Origin: Aliidiomarina maris
GTDB taxonomy: Bacteria; Pseudomonadota; Gammaproteobacteria; Enterobacterales; Alteromonadaceae
Direction of reading: 5' to 3'
DNA: 64,000 nucleotides
Assembly: GCF_003987335.1 (NCBI RefSeq)
Contig: NZ_PIPK01000011.1
Location: 1-64,000 of the forward strand
Part shown: in pieces, positions 43,681 to 53,153 of the stretch
Layout: each line of letters begins with the position of its first letter
Position numbering within the stretch: the first letter of the stretch is position 1
Program-made: the position numbers and the translations under genes
Notes under the pieces: generated by a model
Seen by the model: only the letters and a program-made list of their open reading frames with translations
Database searches by the model: none
What the model was told of the DNA's origin: nothing

Positions 43681-46329
43681 TTGAGCGAATTTGCAATCGG
43701 CCAACGTTGGCTTAGTGAAACAGAAATTGAATTGGGTTTAGGCGTTGTAACCGGTATTAACGGTCGCCAAGTGTCCATCATGTTCCCAGCAAATGGTGAA
43801 ATTCGCGCCTATGCCAGCCATAACGCGCCTCTGACGCGTTTTCGTCTCGACCAAGAGGACACTGGCACCCACAGTGACGGCTGGACATTTAGTGTGCAAG
43901 ACCATGACGATGTGGATGGCCTGATTGTCTATGCGGGCACTCGTGATGGCGAGGCCGTGCAAGTTCCTGAGACCCAACTGCACTATCAGGTTCAGCTAAG
44001 TAGTCCCTTGAACCGCTTGCTGGCGGGCCAACTTGACCGCGTCAACCACTACAACCTGCGCCAGCAAGCTGGCAATGCAATGCGCCATTGGCTGGATCAC
44101 CCTGCACGCGGGTTACTTGGGGCGCGTATCGATGTGCTGCCGCACCAAATGTATGTAGCGCATAGCGTCGGTCAGCGCGTCAAGCCACGCGTGCTATTGG
44201 CCGATGAGGTTGGCTTAGGTAAAACCATTGAAGCGGGGTTAATTTTACAGACCCAACTATTGAATGCCCTTGCCCAACGAGTGCTTATTCGGGTGCCAGA
44301 CCCTTTATTGCACCAATGGATGATTGAATTACGCCGCCGCTTTAATCTGGCATTTAGCATTATTGATGAGAGCTTTTGTGAAGCCGCTGCTGAAAGCGGA
44401 CAAAACCCATTCGAGCAAGTCCAGTTGGCGTTATGCCCTGCCTCATTACTTGACGATGAAGACGTACAAATGCAAGCACTGGCCTGTGACTGGGACATGG
44501 TGGTGGTTGATGAGGCGCACCAATTAAGTGCTGAGCAGCGTGACTTAATCGGTGACCTGGCTGAAGGATGCGGGCTGTTACTGCTGACTGCGACCCCGGA
44601 CCAAGGGGGCGCCGACACCCACTTTGCCCAACTTAATTTGCTCGACCCTGAACGCTTTCATGACTTGGCAGCGTTTCGTGCCGAGCAACAGCAGTATCAA
44701 CAAGTGGCGACTGAAGCTGCAGGTTTGGCGGCCGATAGTGATGCGCTCAATACCTTGTTAGACGAGCACGGCACCGGCCGCGTACTTCTGCGCAATACCC
44801 GCGCCAATGTGTCTGGTTTCCCGACGCGCCAATACCACCCCCATGAACTGGAGCATGATGCTCTCAGTGGCGAGTCAGAGCTCGATGTCAAGGTCGCTTG
44901 GCTACATGCTTTTGCACGCCAACATGGCGGCGATAAAATGCTGGTGATGATGCAAACCCAAACCCAAGTTGAAGAAGTCGCTGCCAGCCTGCGGGTTAAG
45001 TTCGGCCGCCATTGCGCCTTGTTCCACGAAGGTATGACACTGATTGAGCGTGACCGCGCAGCGGCATTTTTTGCCGACCAAGAGGACGGCGCCCAATTGT
45101 TATTAAGTTCAGAGATTGGCGGCGAAGGGCGTAATTTTCAGTTTGCACGCCATGTCATCATGCTGGATTTACCTGAACACCCTGACAAACTCGAACAACG
45201 CATCGGTCGTCTTGACCGTATCGGTCAGCTCGACACTTTTGATATTCACGTACCTATGGTGGCAGGCAGCTTAGATGCACGCTTAGCCACTTGGTACCAC
45301 CAAGGCATGCAGGCATTCACCCAAGCCAATGCGACGGGCCATGCGCTGTTGCTGAGCTTAGGCCGTAAGCTGAAAAAAGGATTGCAAGGCAGTGAGGATG
45401 AGTTCGCAGCCTTGGTTGAGCAAACTGCTGCGCAAGTGGCCACTATTCGTGAACATATGGGCGCGGGCCGCGATCGCTTGCTGGAACTGAATAGCTGCCG
45501 TTTAAGTGTGGCCAAGCCTTTATGTGATGCCGTGTTAGCCAGTGATCAAAGCACAGAGCTGGCGACATTTATGTTTAGCTTTTGGGATCAGTTCGGCGTC
45601 GATGTTGAAGACAAAGACGATCAGCGTTTAATTATTAAGCCCGGCCAAAACTTTGCTGCCAATGGCTTACCTGGTATGGACGAAGAAGGGTCCTTAGTGA
45701 CGTTCGATCGCCGCACCGCGCTGCATTACGACGATGTGCAGTTCCTGACCTGGGAGCACCCGCAAGTGCTGACCGCCCTTGAGCTGGTCATGACCGAGCA
45801 GCACGGTAGCACCACAGTCGCGATTTTGAAAAATAAGGCTCTGCCTGCCGGACATTGGTTTGTTGAAATGAATGTGCGTGCCAGCCTGCCGAGCGCACCG
45901 ACCCTTGGCTTAGAAAAGCTGTACCCGACACCGACCTTACGAATTTTGAGTGACGCCCAAGGGCGCAACCTTAGTGCCAAGATCAGTGCCGACACGCTGA
46001 ATAAGCAATTGCACTTCGTCAATAAAAAAACCGGTGCGCAAATGGTGAAAGCGTTGCGTCAGCCTTTGCAACAGGTGGTTAAATCGCAAATGGACGAGGC
46101 CCAAACCTTACTGTTGGCAAGTTGCCAGCAAGCAGCCACGAAACGCCTGACTCAAATTGACCAAGATATTCAGCGCTTGCAAAGCCTGAAGATGCGCAAT
46201 CCAAGCATTCGCCAGGACGAAATTGATAGCTTGCAGGCGTTGCGCCAGCAATGGCATGATGCCTATGCTGCGCCGCAGGTGTCGCTGGATTCATTGCGCT
46301 TGATTATCAATGCGGGCGCAGATAGTTAG
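43681..46329 (+). CDS. rapA: RNA polymerase-associated helicase-like protein RapA (short form)
   Basis: 882 residues from a TTG start (LSEFAIGQRWLSETEIELGL). It recycles stalled RNA polymerase. The N-terminal NGN-like region is followed by SWI/SNF motifs: RVLLADEVGLGKTIEAGLIL, VVVDEAHQLSAEQRD, LLLTATPDQGG, then FHEGMTLIERDRAAAFFADQ, SSEIGGEGRNFQFARHVIML and DKLEQRIGRLDRIGQ. It is about 86 residues shorter than E. coli RapA, mainly because a linker before the second helicase lobe is missing (around residues 350-420). The catalytic motifs are complete. rluA follows after 11 bp. Confidence 0.94.
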   Translation: MSEFAIGQRWLSETEIELGLGVVTGINGRQVSIMFPANGEIRAYASHNAPLTRFRLDQEDTGTHSDGWTFSVQDHDDVDGLIVYAGTRDGEAVQVPETQLHYQVQLSSPLNRLLAGQLDRVNHYNLRQQAGNAMRHWLDHPARGLLGARIDVLPHQMYVAHSVGQRVKPRVLLADEVGLGKTIEAGLILQTQLLNALAQRVLIRVPDPLLHQWMIELRRRFNLAFSIIDESFCEAAAESGQNPFEQVQLALCPASLLDDEDVQMQALACDWDMVVVDEAHQLSAEQRDLIGDLAEGCGLLLLTATPDQGGADTHFAQLNLLDPERFHDLAAFRAEQQQYQQVATEAAGLAADSDALNTLLDEHGTGRVLLRNTRANVSGFPTRQYHPHELEHDALSGESELDVKVAWLHAFARQHGGDKMLVMMQTQTQVEEVAASLRVKFGRHCALFHEGMTLIERDRAAAFFADQEDGAQLLLSSEIGGEGRNFQFARHVIMLDLPEHPDKLEQRIGRLDRIGQLDTFDIHVPMVAGSLDARLATWYHQGMQAFTQANATGHALLLSLGRKLKKGLQGSEDEFAALVEQTAAQVATIREHMGAGRDRLLELNSCRLSVAKPLCDAVLASDQSTELATFMFSFWDQFGVDVEDKDDQRLIIKPGQNFAANGLPGMDEEGSLVTFDRRTALHYDDVQFLTWEHPQVLTALELVMTEQHGSTTVAILKNKALPAGHWFVEMNVRASLPSAPTLGLEKLYPTPTLRILSDAQGRNLSAKISADTLNKQLHFVNKKTGAQMVKALRQPLQQVVKSQMDEAQTLLLASCQQAATKRLTQIDQDIQRLQSLKMRNPSIRQDEIDSLQALRQQWHDAYAAPQVSLDSLRLIINAGADS

Positions 46330-46340
46330 GAGCCCTTCAC

Positions 46341-47060
46341 TTGACGCCACGATTGCCGGACAGAACGCCTGACATCACGCCGACGCCTTCCCGGGCTACC
46401 GACGATTTTGTCTACGCGCCACCACAGTCACCATATCTGACGTTGTTGCACTACGACCAAGATATCGTGGTCGCGAATAAGCCAAGTGGCTTACTCAGCG
46501 TGCCCGGCAAAGCTCTGGCCCACCAAGATAGTTTGTACACGCGCTTAGCGCGCGTGTGGCCCGACATTCGTGTCGTGCATCGGCTGGATATGGCAACCTC
46601 TGGGGTCATTGTATTTGCTCGCCATAAAGCCGCGCAGAGCCATTTAAGCAAACAGTTTCAAGCCCGTAGCGTCAATAAGACCTATATTGCAGAGGTGTAT
46701 GGCCAACTGCCAGAGCCGCAAGGCGAGGTCGACTTGCCATTGCGCTGTGATTGGCCGCGACGCCCGAAGCAAATGGTGTGTCACCAGCAAGGCAAGGCAT
46801 CGCTAACGCACTATGAAGTTGCTGACTATTGTGCGCAGACTCATAGTTCGCGGGTGTTATTACATCCGGTCACGGGGCGCTCGCACCAGTTGCGGGTTCA
46901 CATGCTAGCCCTCGGCTGCCCCATATTAGGTGATCGCCTGTATGGCCACGAAGCCAGCCAACAAGCAGCAGCTCGCCTGCAACTCCATGCATTGCGCATT
47001 AGCCTGTATCACCCCAACTCGCAAGCACGCATCCAGTTCGAGTGCGCTGCGCCATTTTAG
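46341..47060 (+). CDS. rluA: RluA-family pseudouridine synthase
   Basis: 239 residues from TTG 46341. It makes pseudouridine at position 746 of 23S rRNA and 32 of several tRNAs. The catalytic Asp is in VVHRLDMATSGVIVFARHKA. The family parts VVANKPSGLLSVPGKA and HPVTGRSHQLRVHMLALGCP are clear. It follows rapA, a common arrangement in gammaproteobacteria. No S4 domain is present, as in RluA. Confidence 0.93.
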   Translation: MTPRLPDRTPDITPTPSRATDDFVYAPPQSPYLTLLHYDQDIVVANKPSGLLSVPGKALAHQDSLYTRLARVWPDIRVVHRLDMATSGVIVFARHKAAQSHLSKQFQARSVNKTYIAEVYGQLPEPQGEVDLPLRCDWPRRPKQMVCHQQGKASLTHYEVADYCAQTHSSRVLLHPVTGRSHQLRVHMLALGCPILGDRLYGHEASQQAAARLQLHALRISLYHPNSQARIQFECAAPF

Positions 47061-47157
47061 GGATTTTACTTTAGAAACTGGCGCCTGCTGCCGATACTCC
47101 ATTAAGAGCCCGTATTCTGCATTGCTGCAGTGATTGATACGACTTAATTGGAGCCCC

Positions 47158-48045
47158 ATGCTGCTTAGGTTATCCGCCCACTATGTGTCCGCACGATTCC
47201 CACGCCTGAAAAACTGGCGGGGCGTCGGCGCGTATCTGTTGGTGGCGACTATCGGTTGCAGTATCAGCATGGTGAGCAACGCCCACAGCGATGATTTAGC
47301 CTATTACCTTCCCCCAGGCGAAGTCCGCTGGCTTGGCGCAAATGACGACGAGATCGCAGCAGCTCGCGAGGCAGACGACGACACGCCATTGCGGGCACTG
47401 ATGCTGTACCGCGAAAATCAGCAAGCCTTCGATCGTGGCAACTTACTACTTATTTCTGAAATCGGTACGCACCCGCTGCAATCCGCACCCATGCGGCACT
47501 GGTATCAGGGCATGCCAGCCTATGGTTGGTACACGTATGCGCTGCAGTCACCACCGCAAGGCCTTTTCGATGTAGATTGGGTCGGCAATGATACCCAGCG
47601 CTATAGCGCTGCGCCAAATATTGACGCGTTACGTGACGCGCTGGCTGAACGCATTACGTTAGCCGTTGAAGAAGTGATGCAAACCCCTGGCCCGTTGGTG
47701 ATTGTGGCAGAAGGTGTCAGTGCCGCGTTAGTCAGTGAACTCATTCAACAAGGGGAATTGGCGGGCGTGGATGCCTTGGTGGTGTTAGGGGCTCACTTCC
47801 CCCATTGGCAGCTTAATCAAGATTTGGCGACCACCACGGCGCGGCTGAACATTCCGACTCTTGATTTAATTCCCAGTGTACAAAACACTTGGGTGACGGA
47901 TGCCGCTGCACGGCGCCAGCAACAAGCCCAACGCCATCAACATATCGCGTATCGCCAACGCGCCTTACAACATCAACGCTTGCGTGAGCAGCCGCGCTAT
48001 TTAATCCACCAGCTATACGGTTGGCTACGCAGCGAAGACTTTTAA
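47158..48045 (+). CDS. DUF3530-like periplasmic protein
   Basis: 295 residues from ATG 47158, preceded by TTGGAG. A start at 47134 would add 8 residues. The signal peptide (GAYLLVATIGCSISMVSNAH) is followed by about 260 residues: DDLAYYLPPGEVRWLGANDD, GNLLLISEIGTHPLQ and MRHWYQGMPAYGWYTYALQS. The later VIVAEGVSAALVSELI reads like a degenerate alpha/beta-hydrolase elbow with Gly-Val-Ser. DUF3530 proteins occur in Alteromonadales and have no established function. It is convergent with djlA. Confidence 0.6.
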   Translation: MLLRLSAHYVSARFPRLKNWRGVGAYLLVATIGCSISMVSNAHSDDLAYYLPPGEVRWLGANDDEIAAAREADDDTPLRALMLYRENQQAFDRGNLLLISEIGTHPLQSAPMRHWYQGMPAYGWYTYALQSPPQGLFDVDWVGNDTQRYSAAPNIDALRDALAERITLAVEEVMQTPGPLVIVAEGVSAALVSELIQQGELAGVDALVVLGAHFPHWQLNQDLATTTARLNIPTLDLIPSVQNTWVTDAAARRQQQAQRHQHIAYRQRALQHQRLREQPRYLIHQLYGWLRSEDF

Positions 48046-48060
48046 ACGCAGTTAACTCGT

Positions 48061-48957
48061 CTAACGCAGCCCTCGCGCGCGCTTAATTTTGTCGTAAGCC
48101 GCTTGGATGTCCTGGCTACGCTTAGTCGCTGTTTTTAGCATTTCAGCAGGCAAGCCTTGGGCACTGAGTTTGTCGGGGTGGTGCTCACGCATTAACTTAC
48201 GGTAAGCCTTTTTCAAATCATCATCACTCACTTGCTCATCTAAGCCCAGCGATTGATAAGCGTCCTGCAGTTCGCTACGTTGCTGCTGGGCACGGTATTG
48301 GTTCTGGCTCTGAGAATGATGCTGCTGCGAACGTTGCTGGGACTGGCTGCTTTTCGTTCGCGGGCCACCACCACTTTGGCGCTGGCTTTGGCGCTGTCCA
48401 AAGCGTGCTTGGGCGCCGGCCATCAACAGCCAACGATCAAGCTGAAATTTGTTGAACCCTAGAGCGCGACTTGCGCGCAGCAACACGTCATATTCGTTGC
48501 GTTCAAGCTTGGCATCATTCAGCGCCGCGCTAATCAACTGCTCCATGAACAGCTGTAATAAATCGTAGCGCCCGCGGCTATCTTGACGAAAACGCTTCAG
48601 TGTCGCTTCCAAAGGAAACGCAGGGTCCTTGCCCTCTCTAAATGCCTGTTGCGCTTCTTGCATCGTGCGAGCTGGCAACTCCAAGCTTTCCATCAGCGTT
48701 TGAGCTTGTGTAATATCGCTCTCGGTGACCCGCCCTTTTGACTTCGCCAAATGCCCCAAGGTCGCAAACATGGCGAAGAAAAAGCTAGCTTGGCTGTGCT
48801 TCAAATCGCTGTCTTTAAATAATGAGGTAAAGCCGCCTTGGCGGATTTGCTGTGCGTAACTGCGGTCAAACCAATACCCGAGTGCAAAACCAAGCACTGC
48901 GCCCGGCAGTCTGGCCACCGCAAGGCCGAGCAAGGTGCCTATTATGCGTCCCCACAT
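48061..48957 (-). CDS. djlA: membrane-anchored co-chaperone DjlA
   Basis: 298 residues. An N-terminal Gly-rich transmembrane helix (LPGAVLGFALGYWFDRSYAQ), a TerB-like helical middle (AMFATLGHLAKSKGRVTESD), a Gln-rich linker and a C-terminal J domain with HPD (AYRKLMREHHPDKLSAQGLP). It hands substrates to DnaK at the inner membrane. Its start overlaps the end of murU by 16 bp. Confidence 0.94.
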   Translation of the reverse strand: MWGRIIGTLLGLAVARLPGAVLGFALGYWFDRSYAQQIRQGGFTSLFKDSDLKHSQASFFFAMFATLGHLAKSKGRVTESDITQAQTLMESLELPARTMQEAQQAFREGKDPAFPLEATLKRFRQDSRGRYDLLQLFMEQLISAALNDAKLERNEYDVLLRASRALGFNKFQLDRWLLMAGAQARFGQRQSQRQSGGGPRTKSSQSQQRSQQHHSQSQNQYRAQQQRSELQDAYQSLGLDEQVSDDDLKKAYRKLMREHHPDKLSAQGLPAEMLKTATKRSQDIQAAYDKIKRARGLR

Positions 48958-49664
48958 AGTGACCCCTTGGCGTTTGCCTCACGTGCGGTTATCCATGCAT
49001 CCAACGCCTTAAGTCGCTCAGGGGTGCCCACGTCACACCAATACCCCTGGTAATGCTCAGCGTAAAGCCGCTGCGCTGCAATCGCGTGTTCAAACACTGG
49101 CCGCAACTTATGAAAGCTGTCATCCAGGCCGTGAAATAAGCGTGTATGCAGGACACTGATACCAGCAAACGTAAGGCTTTCCCGTTCACCTTGCGCAAAT
49201 ACCAAGCGCTCTTGTTCAATCGCAAAGTCGCCCTGATGATGATGCTCAGGGTTATCGACTAACACCAAGTGGCCATCGCGACTGGCGTCCAAGGGCGGCA
49301 ACAGGCGGTAGTCGTAATCACTCCATACATCGCCGTTCACGACGATAAAATCAGCGCCCCCCAAATGCGGCAGCGCACGCACGATACCGCCTGCGGTTTC
49401 TAATCCACCTTCGGGTTCAGCCGACCATATAATCTTAACCCCGAAGCGCGAGCCGTCACCCAAGGCCTGCTGCATAGCTGCGCCAAGCCATGCATGGTTA
49501 ATCACCACAATTTCGACGCCCGCCGCTTTAAGTTTGTGCAAGTGATATTCAATTAATGGCTGACCACCCACCGATAACATAGGTTTTGGCAGGGTATCGG
49601 TAAGTGGCCGCATACGCTTGCCGCGTCCTGCAGCCAAGATCATTGCATGGGTAAATCGCGCCAT
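48942..49664 (-). CDS. murU: N-acetylmuramate alpha-1-phosphate uridylyltransferase MurU
   Basis: 240 residues, a single nucleotidyltransferase fold beginning MILAAGRGKRMRPLTDTLPK PM..., with VVNGDVWSDYDY for metal binding and EHYQGYWCDVGTPERLKALD near the end. In the MurNAc recycling route it turns MurNAc-1-P into UDP-MurNAc, bypassing MurA and fosfomycin. amgK, the kinase that makes MurNAc-1-P, lies 3 bp upstream, which supports this over a plain sugar-phosphate role. Confidence 0.88.
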   Translation of the reverse strand: MARFTHAMILAAGRGKRMRPLTDTLPKPMLSVGGQPLIEYHLHKLKAAGVEIVVINHAWLGAAMQQALGDGSRFGVKIIWSAEPEGGLETAGGIVRALPHLGGADFIVVNGDVWSDYDYRLLPPLDASRDGHLVLVDNPEHHHQGDFAIEQERLVFAQGERESLTFAGISVLHTRLFHGLDDSFHKLRPVFEHAIAAQRLYAEHYQGYWCDVGTPERLKALDAWITAREANAKGSLCGDA

Positions 49665-49667
49665 AGC

Positions 49668-50714
49668 TTAAGTCACACTCACAGGGTCGATAATGTCGGC
49701 GGTCGGTGGCTGCGCGATAAACTGCTCGCGTACTTGCGAAACCCACTGGCTAAAACTAGCAAGTTCCGGGTACTTAGCACTGATGTCGATAATGTAACCT
49801 AAGGTTCTGGGGACGTCTGCCATGTAGCCTGCTTTACCGTCGCGGTGCAACAAGCGCGCAAAAATACCTGCAGCTTTTAGATGGCGTTGAATACCCATGA
49901 AATCAAACCAGCGGATGAACTGAGTTAACGTCGTGTCGCTCGGTAATAATTGCTCGGCTTGCAGGCGCTGAAAAAATCGCTCAACTTGGCGCGCCACCAG
50001 CGCATCTGGCCAGCGTACGTAACAATCACGCAGCAGCGACACCGCGTCATAGGTAATGGGCCCTTGCACCGCATCTTGAAAATCAATCACCGCTATTTGC
50101 TCTTCTGACTCAAGCCACATCAAGTTGCGTGAGTGAAAGTCACGATGCACCCCAACCTGAGGCTGCTGCAAGGCATTATCAATCAAACTGTCGCAGGTAG
50201 CATGCCAGATACTATGTTGTTCACTGTTGAGCTCAAGGCCTAAATGGTGCTGCACCAACCAATCTGAGAATAAACTCAGTTCACGCTGTAACAGCGCAAT
50301 GTCATAGGCTGGCAGCGGGCCCTCAGTCGTCTTAGTCACCCGCATCAGTCCAGGAAGCAATCCTAACGCCTGCTGGTACGCCTGCTCTGCCGCAGCGTCG
50401 TCGACTAAACGCTGAAATAATAAGGTATCACCGAAATCATCCAACACCATGAAGCCCAATTGCTGCTCGTATGCATGCACTTTTGGCGCATGCAAGCCCT
50501 GCTCGCGGTAGGCCTGTGCGATGGCCATAAATGGCTGTAGGGATTCCTGTGGCGGCGGTGCGTCAACGGCTATAAACCACTGACTTGCATGCAGAAATCG
50601 AAAATAACGCCGAAAGCTCGCGTCGCCGGAAACCATCTCAACGCTGCCATTTGGCGGCACGTGCGTGGTGCGTAACCAATCTGTTAGTTGCTGCTGACGC
50701 GAATCTGTCACCAC
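49668..50714 (-). CDS. amgK: N-acetylmuramate/N-acetylglucosamine kinase AmgK
   Basis: 348 residues of the aminoglycoside-phosphotransferase fold. The catalytic loop is GVHRDFHSRNLMWLE (HxDxxxxN), and the metal Asp is in IAVIDFQDAVQGPITYD. The N-terminal lobe has SGDASFRRYFRF. In Pseudomonas AmgK phosphorylates MurNAc or GlcNAc at C1 in cell-wall recycling, and MurU next door uses the product. Divergent from lptD with a 110-bp gap, as in relatives. Confidence 0.88.
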   Translation of the reverse strand: MVTDSRQQQLTDWLRTTHVPPNGSVEMVSGDASFRRYFRFLHASQWFIAVDAPPPQESLQPFMAIAQAYREQGLHAPKVHAYEQQLGFMVLDDFGDTLLFQRLVDDAAAEQAYQQALGLLPGLMRVTKTTEGPLPAYDIALLQRELSLFSDWLVQHHLGLELNSEQHSIWHATCDSLIDNALQQPQVGVHRDFHSRNLMWLESEEQIAVIDFQDAVQGPITYDAVSLLRDCYVRWPDALVARQVERFFQRLQAEQLLPSDTTLTQFIRWFDFMGIQRHLKAAGIFARLLHRDGKAGYMADVPRTLGYIIDISAKYPELASFSQWVSQVREQFIAQPPTADIIDPVSVT

Positions 50715-50824
50715 ATTTTCCCCTAGGGTTTGCTATAAAATGGGTATCTTATCAAATAGCCGCGCGAAGGAAATTGCTTTATCATGGCACGTATTTCGAC
50801 TTTTAACCCACGGAGCTTGGTCCA

Positions 50825-53143
50825 GTGCATTTGAATGGGCGTATTCCCACAATTTTCAGCGTTTCGCTGCTGACACTGTCACCCATTGCGGCAGCCCAAG
50901 AGCCACCAATCGGCCTTGCGGCGCAGTGCATTGCCCCTCCTGACTGGTATTCGAGCGATTATAGCGCAGCTGACATCGCGCCTGCTTTAAGTTTGGCGGT
51001 GCCCGCACTTTCGATTCAAGCAGACCATGCGGAAGTGTTGTGGCAGCAACAAACGTCCTATTCAGGTAACGTCACGCTCAATTATCAGCAGCAAAGTTTA
51101 CGCACCGAGCGCGCCATCTACGATCAGCAAACTGGACGCTTTGAAGCAAGTGGTGGGATTGTCTACCAAGACCCACAAGTAGCCGCACGCGGCGAGTCTG
51201 TGATCACCGATACCCTTGCAGACACAGCAGAACTCAACCAACTTGATTACTACCTGCGTGGCACTGCTGCGCGCGGCTCTGCCGACCGTCTTTTCATTGC
51301 AGCTAATGAAGACAGTGCGCGCCAATTGAGCTTCCAACAAGCGAGCTTTACCACATGCCCTGGCAACACCCCGGTTTGGGAAATTCGTGCACGCCAAATT
51401 CAAATGAATGAGGACGAGGGCTGGGGCAGCGCGCGCGGTGCGCAGATTCGCTTATTTGATGTGCCAGTCGTGTATATCCCGCGCTTTTCATTTCCTGTCA
51501 CTGACGAGCGCAAGTCAGGTTTGCTATACCCCACTGTGCGCTCTTCAGGGCGCAACGGTATTGAAATTGAAGTGCCTTACTACTTTAACCTAGCGCCCAA
51601 CTATGACGCGACAATAGCCCCACGCCTGATGACAGAGCGTGGCGTTATGGGCGTGGGTGAAGTACGTTATCTGGACACGGAGCAAGCGGGCCAAGTTAAC
51701 CTTGAGTATTTGCATAACGACTCCAGTCGACAAGATAACAGCGCACGTTACTTTTGGCGCCTTGAACATGAAGCGCAGCTCAACCAGAACTGGAGCACCT
51801 ACATTGACGCCAGCCAAGTCAGTGATGTCAATTACATCAATGACTTTGGCAGTGCCTTTGTGAACCGTGCCGACTCTCACTTGTATCGACGCGGCCAAGC
51901 CAATTACGTCAATGCGCGTTGGCAAGCTCAGGTGCAAGTGGAAGACTTTCAATTGCTGGGGCCTTACCAGAACCCGTTTCGCACTATACCGCGTCTAAAT
52001 ACCCAATACGCGACTGAAACGCCTCGCCGCCAAGGTTGGGTATTTGACTGGGACTCCGAGTTGACACGCTTTGAGCGTCAGGATGGTTCTCCTGAGCAAG
52101 CTACACGTATTCATGGCGAGCCGGGGATTACCTATATGATGCGTCGCCCAGGTTGGGAATGGAGCGCCGAAAGCCGCTTATTAATGACCCATTATGAGCA
52201 AGAACTGTTAGAAGGTGATTTACTTACGCGCCGCTCAATTACCCGCACATTGCCAGAGTTTCGCTTGCACGGTCAGCTCAACCTGGAACGACCTTTTGAA
52301 TTTGCGGGTACGCAAGGCATTCAAACCTTACAGCCTCAAGCCCAATTCCTCTACACACCCTACCGTGACCAACGTGAAATTGGTGTGTTCGATTCCGTGC
52401 CGCTGCAAGATGATTACAACGGTCTGTTTCGCAAGCGCCGCTTCTCAGGTTTAGACCGTATTGCCGACGCCCACCAAGTGACCCTTGGTGCCACCAGTAG
52501 CCTGTTTAACCAAAGCGCAGAAGAATTATTACGCCTGAGTCTGGGCCAAATTTTCTACTTTAGTGACAGCCAAACCCAGCTGTTTGACGATTCAACTCAA
52601 GTCGAAGACAACACCTCAGAGCTCGCTGCTGAGCTTGATTTTCGGATTAGCTCGCGTTGGTTCTTTAACAGCAGCGTGCAGTATGACAATCAGCTTAACA
52701 CCATGCAGAAAAGTCGTTCAGCCCTTGAATATCGTAAAGACGAAAACAATTTGATACAGTTGAACTTCCGCCAATTGCGTGGTCTTACTGGTACAGAGAC
52801 TGATGTGGAACAAGTTGGTGCTTTGGGCGCGTGGCAAGTATCACCTCAATGGTCCGTAGCTGGGCACTGGTACCGCGATTTACGTAATAGCGCCACCTTA
52901 GATGCAAACTTTGGGGTGCAGTACGAGAGTTGCTGTTGGGCGGTGCGGGTTAGCGCATATCGTCGTATTGACCGCAATTTTGAAGGTATTCAAGCTGGGC
53001 TACCATTGTCGCCGGCCGAATTTGACACCGGCATCAGTCTACAATTTGTGATTGCTGGCCTCAGCGCAGACAGATCAGGCTTAGCTGGTATGTTGCAACA
53101 AGGTATTTTCGGCTATCGCCGTCCGTTTTATTTAAGTCATTAA
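50825..53143 (+). CDS. lptD: LPS-assembly outer-membrane protein LptD
   Basis: 772 residues from a GTG at 50825 with GGAG upstream. An N-terminal signal (IFSVSLLTLSPIAAA) and a jellyroll LptA-like domain (SYSGNVTLNYQQQSLRTERA, FEASGGIVYQDPQ) are followed by a 26-strand-type barrel (FSFPVTDERKSGLLYPTVRS). Four Cys are placed as in E. coli: Cys35, one in FTTCPGNTP, and the pair in YESCCWAVRV. They form the disulphides needed for maturation. It inserts LPS into the outer leaflet. surA, its folding factor, follows by 10 bp. Confidence 0.95.
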   Translation: MHLNGRIPTIFSVSLLTLSPIAAAQEPPIGLAAQCIAPPDWYSSDYSAADIAPALSLAVPALSIQADHAEVLWQQQTSYSGNVTLNYQQQSLRTERAIYDQQTGRFEASGGIVYQDPQVAARGESVITDTLADTAELNQLDYYLRGTAARGSADRLFIAANEDSARQLSFQQASFTTCPGNTPVWEIRARQIQMNEDEGWGSARGAQIRLFDVPVVYIPRFSFPVTDERKSGLLYPTVRSSGRNGIEIEVPYYFNLAPNYDATIAPRLMTERGVMGVGEVRYLDTEQAGQVNLEYLHNDSSRQDNSARYFWRLEHEAQLNQNWSTYIDASQVSDVNYINDFGSAFVNRADSHLYRRGQANYVNARWQAQVQVEDFQLLGPYQNPFRTIPRLNTQYATETPRRQGWVFDWDSELTRFERQDGSPEQATRIHGEPGITYMMRRPGWEWSAESRLLMTHYEQELLEGDLLTRRSITRTLPEFRLHGQLNLERPFEFAGTQGIQTLQPQAQFLYTPYRDQREIGVFDSVPLQDDYNGLFRKRRFSGLDRIADAHQVTLGATSSLFNQSAEELLRLSLGQIFYFSDSQTQLFDDSTQVEDNTSELAAELDFRISSRWFFNSSVQYDNQLNTMQKSRSALEYRKDENNLIQLNFRQLRGLTGTETDVEQVGALGAWQVSPQWSVAGHWYRDLRNSATLDANFGVQYESCCWAVRVSAYRRIDRNFEGIQAGLPLSPAEFDTGISLQFVIAGLSADRSGLAGMLQQGIFGYRRPFYLSH

Positions 53144-53153
53144 TGGATCATAT

